Shown: in pieces, positions 28,620 to 36,607 of the stretch
How the letters are laid out: each line of letters starts with the position of its first letter
Numbering within the stretch: the stretch's first letter is position 1
NCBI GenBank assembly: GCA_003427395.1
Contig: BFEA01000294.1
Span: 278,223-314,829 of the forward strand
Direction: 5' to 3'
From: Chara braunii
Lineage: Eukaryota; Streptophyta; Charophyceae; Charales; Characeae
Length of the DNA stretch: 36,607 bases
Program-made: the position numbers and the translations under genes
The notes under the pieces: model-generated
What the model was told of the DNA's origin: nothing
The model's database searches: none
What the model saw: only the letters and a program-made list of their open reading frames with translations

Positions 28620-30470
28620 CAATTAAAACAAGATGCACCGTCAAGATCGAGATCTTGACGGCAAAAAATATTAGCACCAATAGTGCAAGCACTAGTGGTA
28701 GCAAACGGGAAGGCCTAAAAGGAAAAGAAAAAGTAAAGAAACATGAAGAGGGAAGCATGAGAGCAATCCGAAAAATCTCGGATCAGCCTCCCTTAAGAAA
28801 ATAGAGCCAAAAGAGACTTTATGTGAAAAATAAGCCTCCGGAAAAAATCGAAGTAGGGGGGTCACTGTGTGAGAGAAATAGAGGTAAGAGGAAGTTCTCA
28901 TGGGTATGAGGAAGCCATTATTGCAGTCCGAGATTTAACGGACTGCACCATGGGCATGGGGAGGGAAAAAACGAAGAGGAAGGGCCTAGAAAAGGGCCTT
29001 AGCGACCACTTGACACTTGACATGCTAAAAGAAGAAAGGAAAAAAAAAGAAAAAAAGTGGGAGAATAAGACAAAAAGAGTGAGAGGGAGTGAGTGAGTTG
29101 GCCGTCAGTAGGGACTGCTACAAGTAGGGACTGACAGGTCCTTACTGTCCAAGAAAGGAGAGACAAAAAAAGAAAAAAAAAAGAAAAAATGAAAGAAAAG
29201 AGAAAAAGGCCTTAACGGTAAAAAACCGTCACTTGGGCAGATGCATCCGCGACCGGATACATTCTAGAATATAGCGGTTGCAAAGGGCATTGATTTTCTC
29301 TTGATTTTGCAGAGAAAATCAAGAAAAATCAAGGTTTCACGCAATCGAGATACAACGGATTGCATGGGGGAAGAAAAACACATGTTTTAGGTGCATCCGG
29401 AGCCAATATTGAGCCCGAATGCAATTGAAAGTTTGTCGTTTTTTTTTCCTTCGGTTGTGGGCTAATTTTGGGGCAATAGGGCTAGAAAATTAATCCCCAT
29501 TGCAGTCCGAGTTACAACGGACTGCACATGGAAGGGAAAACACATGTTTTAGGTGCATCCGGAACCAATATTGCGCCCGGATGCACTTGAAAATTGAGCG
29601 CTTAATTTTCTTTTAATTTGGAGCAACTTATGGGGTTATGAGATTAGAAAAATAATCATAGTTGCAGTTTAAGAAATAACGAACTGCATAAGGATGCCTA
29701 GGCCAAGGGAAAAATGAGCCATGACAAGCCCAAAGGACTAAAAAAGAGTGATTTCGGCATGAGACGAATAAAGACGGTAAACGACAACCGTGAGATGGGA
29801 TCCCGCGACCAAAAATAATCGGCATAAATAGGGCACTTGAAGAGGGGATAGTGAAACTTACAAGGGCTAGGAGGTTCCAAAATAAAAATGAGACATCATC
29901 CGGGACGTTGTCGATGACCAAATAGGCCCAAATAAAAATAGTCGAAAAATGGGACATGCATCGGCGGGACTGCAGGCGGAGCAAAAAAAATGGAACTCGT
30001 ACGGAGAGAATGGCGGGAGTTTGAGATGTCCCAAGAGAACCATGAGCCAACATGAGGAATTGTCATGCAAAGCAAGCGGCCCCATCGAGATTAAAATCTA
30101 GACGGAGGAAAATATCAGCACCACTAGTGCAAGCACTGGTGGGATCAAGTGGGAGAGCCGTGAGATAAAAGAAAGCAAAATAATGGTGGTGGAGATGTGG
30201 CCCAATAGTCTTAGATATCTCGGACTAGCTAGGCATGAGAAAATAGAGCCCCAAGGGGCACAACACAGAAAAAAGGTTGTCAAAAGAATATCAGAGCAAA
30301 GGGGACTCAAAATTGAGACTAACGGAGAGAAAATGAAACCCCCTTGAGTATGGGGGTTTCATTATTGTAATCCGATATATAACGGTCAACTACTGAGTCT
30401 GAATCTGGTCATGGATGAAGATTCATGGCCTAGAAAAAGAATCAACAGTCACTTGACACTTCTCACATCG

Positions 30471-30507
<37 letters not shown>

Positions 30508-30610
30508 AGGAAGAATAAGAGAACGGGGGAGAAAAAAGTGAAGGAGAATGTCCAGGCCTATTAAGACTGACACAGTAGGGACTGGCAGGTCCCAACTGTG
30601 ACCTCATCCC
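28620..30610. repeat. Segment 28620-29150 duplicated at 30070-30610
   Basis: Markers recur in the same order about 1.45 kb apart: AGTGCAAGCACT, GAAAATAGAGCC, CATTATTGxAxTCCGA, CACTTGACACTT and GTAGGGACTGxCAGGTCC. The copies are diverged and the segment between them (29150-30070) is partly repeated itself. Confidence 0.75.
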
Positions 30611-31201
30611 TCAACATTTAGTGGAGGGCAATCCAGATTGCAGAGATATGGCCCTTGGAGCAATATCTCTGCAAAATCTTAATTAAAAAAAAAAAATTGA
30701 GAGGGAAATGACCGATTTTCTTTTGGGTCATGAATCTGAGCTTTAAATCCTTGGAGGAGGAAATATGGTCATTTTTGGGGAGACCTACTCAAACGGCCAA
30801 CTCCGAAATAAGTTGGCAGCCCAAAATGGAAAAAAAACAAAATAGAAAAAAAGACAAAATTGTACATTTGGTCCAAACGAAGGGTCAGATGCACCAAAAA
30901 TTAAAAAAGTGAACTAAGAGGCTCAAATTTGAAGCAAGGACTACTTGGGGGTGACACGAAATATTGTTGTCCTTGGATCTCAGCCAGATCCAAGGCTGAT
31001 ATAGCACCGAGGCATGGGACAATACCTCGGCCTACCAAAAATGGAGTAAAAACTGAAAAAATCGAGAAAAGACCCACTTGGCCTTTTTCTCTCATGTAGG
31101 GCTGCCCCTTGGGCATTTGGACTCAAGGGGGCAGCATTTTCAAATGAAAAAGTGAAGGAGACCAAGAGGCAATCCGAGTTGGTACCAACCACTCGGACTG
31201 C
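28638..31201. repeat. Series of near-perfect hairpins
   Basis: At least ten short inverted repeats lie in 2.6 kb. Stems and positions: CCGTCAAGATC (28638-28661); GCAGTCCG (28923-28946 and 29502-29525); TTGATTTTCTC (29290-29322); GCAATC (29341-29363); GCAGTT (29664-29687); GCAGAGATAT (30640-30672); CCTTGGATCT (30971-30995); CCGAGG (31007-31030); GCTGCCCCTTG with a one-base bulge (31101-31135); GCAATCCGAGT with one mismatch (31169-31201). The loops are short, and the GCAGTCCG/GCAATCC group is related. Known features do not explain this density. Confidence 0.8.
29341..29690. repeat. 162-bp tandem duplication
   Basis: The sequence AAAACACATGTTTTAGGTGC and its flanks occur at 29375 and 29537. Each unit starts with a hairpin of the GCAGTCCG type. 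Confidence 0.8.
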
Positions 31202-31330
31202 ATGTACTTGGCCAAAATAAGGTTCATGTACCTCCAGAAAAGTTTAGTGGTGGATATTTGTCTTGGGGGTACCTCGGTTCACCTCAAGGCACATGGAGAG
31301 GTTTATGGGCTGGCCGGAGTGCTGGTCAGC

Positions 31331-31340
31331 CTATATAAGC
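31331..31340 (+). promoter_or_regulatory. TATA box
   Basis: CTATATAAGC is a good plant-type TATA box. Downstream, about 30 bp on, lies GCATGAGGAGTGTCC, a possible transcription start area, and then a long stretch without LTR ends. It could be the U3 promoter of a long LTR that starts at 27901. No other box is evident. Confidence 0.45.
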
Positions 31341-31763
31341 TGAGGATTACACTCACATTTGCATGAGGAGTGTCCATGTTGCCCAACTGAGCTCATATGA
31401 ACACTTCTCTCACTTCGAGAGAGGGGAGGGGGACCTCTACCAGTTTGGGAGCTTAGAGAAGACTGTAGACTAGTGTGGTGAACTCTAGAAGGTAGTGGTA
31501 GTGAGGTTAGCCTAGGGAGGTGATCCGCCATAGCCCCCATGTTGTGAGGAAGGAGGGGAGGTTAGAGGGAGCTCCATTAGCCCTCATAGAGGGGAGGACT
31601 CTATAACCATAGTGGAAGAAGCGTGCAATAGCTTGGAGGAGGTTGAGAGAGGAAGGAGAAGAGGGGCTTGAGGAATGAGAGAGTCACAGCTAAGGTGACA
31701 CTTGTGCAAGGAAGGAGGGGGGCTTCATTAATATTGGTGCTCCAACTCCAAGATACTAAGGAG
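31341..31763 (+). other. Possible transcribed leader
   Basis: Purine-rich sequence between the TATA box and a splice-donor-like site, with no gene. It contains repeated GGAGG/GAGGTTAG motifs. Interpretation depends on the TATA box being real. Confidence 0.3.
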
Positions 31764-31840
31764 GTGAGTGGAAAGAAGAAGATTTTTTTTTTTTTTCTTC
31801 TTCTTCTCATTCTTCTTCTTCTTACTCCTCCTCTTCTTAT

Positions 31841-31876
<36 letters not shown>

Positions 31877-31908
31877 NCCTCTTCTTCTTCTTCTTCAACT
31901 CTCTGCAG
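31764..31908 (+). other. Possible 145-bp intron containing poly-T and an assembly gap base
   Basis: AAGGAG is followed by GTGAGT (donor), then long T runs (about 31783-31796 and 31848-31876, with N at 31877), TTC repeats, and CAACTCTCTGCAG (acceptor, AG at 31907-31908). The splice signals are strong, but the T-rich tract alone could produce the acceptor by chance. Confidence 0.3.
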
Positions 31909-32185
31909 CTCTTCTTGGATCTTTTTCTCCTTCTCCAGCATTTCCTTCTCCAATCTTTCTCTTTCTTCTTTTTTTTTTTTCTTCTTCTTCCTCTTCTTCC
32001 TCATCTTTCCCCTCTCATCATCCTTCTCCTACCCCTCCAATGGTCTCTCATCTACGTCCCCTTTCAATTTTTCTTCATCATCTTTCTCTCCATAGGAACC
32101 TTTCAAAACTTAGAGTAGATGGTAGGAAGCCTTTTTCACTAGTAATGGTCTTCCCATTGGCTCATTCTTCACTCTCATTTAAATC
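31909..32185. other. TTC/T-rich low-complexity DNA
   Basis: Mostly C/T-rich sequence. The open frame spanning it (31668-32204) encodes Phe/Leu/Ser runs produced by composition. No gene is recognised. Confidence 0.6.
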
Positions 32186-33140
32186 TCCACTGCCCAACTT
32201 GTGAGTTCATGCATTTGTGTAAGTTTTACTCACTCTTCTCTCACTCACTTAAGAGCAAATCGCAATTCTTGTGTATGCTTGATCTAGTGTTTTGATGATG
32301 GTTTCACTCTTCTTTAGTCCATTTCTTCACTCCCATGTGAATCGTCACATCCCACCTTGTGATTTCATGCATTTGAGTGAGTTTCACTCACTCTTCTCTC
32401 ACTTTCTCTTAATTTCCCCACTTAGGAGCAAATCGCAACTCTTATTTATGCTTCATCTAGTGCTTTGATGATGATTTCACTCTTATTTAGTCCATTTCTT
32501 CACTCCCATGTGAATCGTCACTTCCCACCTGTTGATTTCATGCATTTGAGTGAGTTTCACTCACTCTTCTCTCACTTTCTCTTCATTTCCTCACTACTAA
32601 GGAGCAAATCGCAACTCTTGTTTATGCTTGATCTAGTGTTTTGATGATGATTTCACTCCTGCTTAGTCCATTTCTTCACCACCAAGTGAATCATCACTTT
32701 CAACCTTGTGATTTTATGCATTAGAGTGAGTCTCACTTAGTTTTTTATCACTTTCTCTCAATTTTTTCACTTATGAGTAAATCGCAACTCTTGTTTATAT
32801 TTCATATAGTATTTTGATGATGATTTCACTCTTGCTTAGTCCATTTCGTCACTCCCATGTGAATCGTCACTTCCCACATTGTGATTTTATGCATTAGAGT
32901 GAGTCTCACTCACTCTTCTCTCACTTTCTCTCCATCTCCTCACTTAGGAGCAAATCACAACCCTTGTTTATGCTTGATCTAGTATTTTGATGATGTTTGT
33001 CTCTTATTTAGTCCATTTTTTCACTCCTGTGTGAATCGCCACTTCCCACCTTGTGATTTTATGCATTTGAGTGAGTTTTTCTCACTCTCCTCTCACCTTC
33101 TCTCAATTTCCTCACTTTTGAGCAAATCACAACTTTGGTT
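32186..33140. repeat. Satellite-like tandem repeat, unit about 172 bp, about six units
   Basis: GATTTCATGCATTTGAGTGAG (or a close variant) recurs at 32203, 32361, 32534, 32710, 32882 and 33053. Each unit also carries GAGCAAATCGCAACTCTTG, TTTTGATGATG and TTTAGTCCATTTCTTCACTC. The last five intervals are 158, 173, 176, 172 and 171 bp. Confidence 0.93.
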
Positions 33141-33189
33141 TTCAGTTGTAATAGTGCCTTAATGACTTTTTTCACTTACTTTGCTAAGA

Positions 33190-33590
33190 TCTCTCACATG
33201 ATGATGTCCCGTCTCATTCTTGGTTGGTTACATGAGTTTCATGCATGTGTTTGACCAAGTCTCACTCACATGTGTGACCCATCTCTCATTGATGATGCTC
33301 CGTTTTATTCTTGGTTGCTTACATAAGCTCCATACATGTGTTTAAGCAAGTCTCACTCAGATGTGTGGCTCATCTCTCGCATGATCATGTTCCGTTTCAC
33401 TCTTGGTTGCTTACCTGAGCCTCATGCATGTGCTTGAGCAAGTCTCATTCACATGTGTGGCTCATCTCTCACATGATGGTATTCCGTTTCATTCTTGATT
33501 CCTTACATGAGCCTCATGCATGTGTTTGAGCAAGTCACACTTACATGTGTTTGAGCAAGTCACACTCACATATGTGATCCATCCCTCACT
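33190..33590. repeat. 92-bp tandem repeat, about four units
   Basis: CCGTxTCATTCTTGGTTGCTT-type units start at 33209, 33300, 33392 and 33484 (91, 92, 92 bp). They share ATGCATGTGTTTGAGCAAGT and CACATGTGTGxCxCATCTCT. A part-copy with a 25-bp internal repeat ends the array. Confidence 0.9.
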
Positions 33591-34840
33591 TGGTGATAGT
33601 CCGATTCATAATTAGTTGTTCCTTTACTCATGTGCATGTGTTCTCACTAGTCATACCCTCACCCTGTCAAGTTCATGCATTTGATCATACTTGGTCGTTC
33701 CACTAGTCATGTAAATGTTTTTTCTCTAGTCATACCCTCACTTTATCAAGTTCATGCATTTGGTGATTGTCCGATTCATACTTGGGTGTTCCACTACTCA
33801 TATGCATGTGTTCTCTCTACTCATACTCTCACTTTATCAAGTTCATGCATTTGGTGATTGTCCGATTCATACTTGGTTGTTCCACTACTCATGTACATAT
33901 GTTCTCTCTAGTCATACTCTCACGTTGTAAAGTTCATGCATTTGGTGATATCCGATTATTACTTGGCTGTTCCACTACTCATGTGCATGTGTTCTCTCTA
34001 GTCGCACTCTCATGTTGTCAAGTTCGTGCACTTGGTGATTATCCGATTCGTACTTAGCTGTTCCCCTACTCATGTGCATGTATTCTCACTAGTCACACCC
34101 ACATTTTGTCAAGTTCATGCACTTGGTGATTGTCCGATTCATATTTGGTTGTTTCGCGACTCATGTGCATGTCTTTTCTCTAGTCACACTCTCATTTTGT
34201 CAAGTTTGTGCACTTAGTGATTGTCTGATTCATACTTAGTTGTTCCCCTACTAATGTGCATGTGTTCTTACTAGTCGTACTTGGTGATTGTCCGATCCAT
34301 ACTTGGCTGCTCCACTACTCATGTGCATGTGTTCTCACTAGTCACACTCTCATTTTGTCAAGTTCATGCACTTGGTGATTGTCCGATCCATACTTGGTTG
34401 TTCCACTACCCATGTGCATGTATTCTAACTAGTCACACACTCATTTTGTTAAGTTCATGCAGTTGGTGATTGTCTGAGTCATACTTGGTTGTTCCACTAC
34501 CCATGTGCATGTGTTCTCAGTAGTCACACTCTTATTTTGTCAAGTTCATGTGTTTGGTGATTGTCCGAGTCATACTTGGTTGTTCTACTACTCATGTGCA
34601 TTTGTTTTCACTGGTCACACCCTCACTTTGTCAAGTTCATGCATTTGGTGATTGTCCGATTCATGCTTGGTTGTTCCACTACTCATGTATATGTTTTCTC
34701 TCTAGTCATACTCTCACTTTGTCAAGTTCATGCATTTGGTGATTATCCGCTTCATAGTTGGTTGTTCCACTGCTTACATGCATGTGTTCTCACTAGTCTC
34801 ACTCTTGTCTTATCCATCTCACACACTTGATGTTAGACCG
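33591..34840. repeat. 91-bp tandem repeat, about thirteen units
   Basis: The marker CAAGTTCATGC recurs at 33668, 33747, 33838, 33929, 34019, 34110, 34201, 34359, 34450, 34541, 34632 and 34722, nearly always 90-91 bp apart. A deletion-shortened unit lies near 34270. The shared parts are TTGGTGATTGTCCGATTCAT, TGTTCCACTACTCATGTGCA and TCTAGTCATACTCTCAC. Open frames across it (for example 33767-34057) are repeat products. Confidence 0.94.
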
Positions 34841-35636
34841 ATTCAGCCGACTTGACATACACGTGGCCTAGAAGGACCCCCGTGTTCTAGTCGAACGAGG
34901 CTAGTAGGAAGTAAGAGAAATGGTTGTTTCCTTGTCGGGACTGCTGATTGTTGTTGTTGCTATGCACAACAATGTTTTCTGTTGTTGCTGCTGACTGACC
35001 AAGTCCCTCTCTGCAGCTGCTGCTGCTGAAAAACCATCAGCCAACCTCCGGAGCACGGACCGACCCAAAGAATGAGACTAAGGGGGTCAATGCGACCCGG
35101 ACGCACTTTGGTTGAGTCCCGTTAAACCAAGGATGGAGGCTAGGACTTTTCAGACCTCATATTCTAAGCATAGACAAATGACCTGCAGAACCCGAAGGTC
35201 ATCTGAGTCCATTTTTATGCAAAAACGGAAAATGAACTTCACCAAACTATTCGCCTCAGGACCCCGAGGACGCCCGAAAACAGCAAATAGGGGCAAATGG
35301 CAACTGAATCCGATGAAACTTGGTAGGGTGTTTCCATAGGGCACATACAGAGAGCCCACTAAAATTTGACTGATTCTGACCTCGTTTAGGTTAGGACATG
35401 CAAGTCTGAGTTTTTCGGTTCTCCCTCCTTAGACAAAAACGGCAAAACCTGCAAAATGCGCGAAATCCGCAGATCTGCAGATCTGCAAAGTCTGTGTTTT
35501 TTGCAAATCTGTGTTTCTGTGCAAAGTCTGTGCTTTCTGCATGTCCGCTGTAGGAACAAGTACTGAGAGTCTTAAGTTTTGACGTCCGGGGCAAGGGAAG
35601 ACCCGGGGACGTAGTCGGACGCATGAAGTAGGATGA
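34841..35636. other. No gene recognised
   Basis: Unique sequence with GTTGTTGTTGCT/GCTGCTGCTG triplet runs (34950-35030) and a small repeat of GCAGATCT and TCTGTGTTT/TCTGTGCTTT motifs (35469-35540). TGTCGGGACTG at 34938 also occurs at 27903. Open frames are short and unrecognised. Confidence 0.45.
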
Positions 35637-36450
35637 AGGGTCATCCACCTCACACCATTTTCCTCCTCCGTCTTCTTCACCCATCCACCATAGTCACCCA
35701 CCTCACACCGACTCCCTCCTCCATCTCCTTCACCCATCCACCTCATACCTCCACCTTCTTCACCCATCCACCATAGTTATCCGCCTCACACCATCTCCCT
35801 CCTCCATCTTCTTCACCCATCCACCATAGTTATCCGCCTCACACCATCTCCCTCCTCCATCTTCTTCACCCATCCACCATAGCCACCCACCTCACACCGA
35901 CTCCCTCCTCCATCTCCTTCACCCATCCACCTCATACCTCCACCCTCTTCACCCATCCACCATAGTCATTTGCATCTCACCATCTCCCTCCTCCATCTTC
36001 TTCACCCATCCTCCATAGTTATCCGCCTCACACCATCTCCCTCCTCCATCTTCTTCACCCATCCACCATAGTCATCCACCTCACACCGTCTCCCTCCTCC
36101 ATCTCCTTGACCCATCCACCATAGCCATCCACCTCACACCTCCACCTTCTTCACCTATCCATCATGGCCATCCACCTCTCATCATCTCCCTCCTTCATCT
36201 TCTTCACCTATCCACCATAGCCATCCATCCGCCTCGCACCACCTCCCTCCTCCATCTCCTTCGCCCATCCACCATAGCCATTCACCTCACTTCACCTCCC
36301 TCCTCCATCTTCTTCACCTATTCACCATAGTCAATCACCTCACACCATCTCCCTCGCCCATCTCCCTCACCCATCCGCCATAGCCAGCCACCTCACGTCG
36401 TCTTTCCCCTCCATCTTTTCCAACCATCCCCCCACGCCTAACCACCTTAC
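35637..36450. repeat. 53-bp C/T-rich minisatellite, about fourteen units
   Basis: Units contain CCACCATAG, a variable TxATCCxCCTCACACC part, TCTCCCTCCTCCATCTTCTTC and ACCCATC. CCACCATAG occurs at 35685, 35768, 35821 and 35874, and on to about 36380, usually 53 bp apart with some shortened (about 30-bp) units. Confidence 0.94.
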
Positions 36451-36585
36451 ACCCCCTTCCCTCTTCACCGCACTCACCAACCAAAGGGCCATGACCAAGA
36501 GGGCGCAAAGAAGCGAGGCATAGAGAGAGGACCTTAGGTAGGATGGTGGGGATAAATAGGGGACGAATTAATTAGGAGTAGGAGT

Positions 36586-36607
36586 TTTTTTTTTTTTTTT
36601 TTTTTTT
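36586..36607. repeat. Poly-T run at the window end
   Basis: At least 22 T residues reach the end of the window, so its full length is not visible. Confidence 0.95.

Noticed and set aside
33675-34830. Repeated frames with CSTTHVHVFSLV
   Set aside because: They are explained by the 91-bp tandem repeat; the frame moves with indels and no start or stop context is kept.
34938-34950. TGTCGGGACTG matching 27903 as a second LTR start
   Set aside because: The match is only 11 bp, with no similarity beyond it and no polypurine tract before it.
35637-36450. CRISPR-like regular repeats
   Set aside because: The units are contiguous and diverged, with no unique spacers, in eukaryotic DNA. It is a minisatellite.

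Overview
The window is eukaryotic, non-genic DNA made almost entirely of decayed transposable elements and tandem repeats. I recognise no host gene, rRNA, tRNA or CRISPR array. The pol sequences are Ty3/gypsy type, with chromodomain-like C-terminal sequence in one copy. Together with the size and complexity of the repeats, this points to a plant-lineage (streptophyte) nuclear genome. Both pol families resemble, from memory, elements common in the charophyte alga Chara braunii; that assignment is an inference. Runs of N at 17826-17890 and 31877 show a draft assembly.

Left part (about 1-15351). A Ty3/gypsy pol lies on the minus strand (823-3780: RT, RNase H, integrase, chromodomain-like end). 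It is joined at about 3868 to a gag and an upstream two-module protein region of a different family (3868-8150, minus). The same gag/upstream region recurs in inverted orientation on the plus strand (8670-12863). This gives a diverged inverted repeat with arms of about 4.2 kb around a 519-bp spacer. The plus-strand copy continues into its own family's protease and RT up to 15351.

Middle (15352-22754). That RT is interrupted by a 5143-bp insertion with ends TGTCG...CGACA and a 4-bp CCGG target duplication. Removing the insert and one CCGG puts the RT back in frame, so the nesting is clear. The insert has no recognisable gag or pol; it holds pyrimidine-rich DNA, two tandem-repeat families and a long (CT)n tract with an assembly gap. 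It looks like a giant solo LTR or a large non-autonomous LTR element. RT/RNase H and integrase then continue on the plus strand to 22754. Every pol and gag copy is broken by stops, frameshifts and small deletions or duplications; several stops fit CpG deamination.

Right part (22755-36607). Here are an unidentified broken coding region with an 11-residue repeat, then minisatellites of 38, about 61, 26, 162, about 172, 92, 91 and 53 bp. There is also a 506-bp MITE with an 8-bp target duplication (hAT-like) and a dense series of near-perfect hairpins between 28.6 and 31.2 kb. A polypurine tract followed by TG at 27891-27902 and a TATA box at 31332 suggest that part of this region is a second very long LTR. 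No working gene set emerges: the history is one of nested insertion, recombination between families, tandem-repeat growth and mutational decay.
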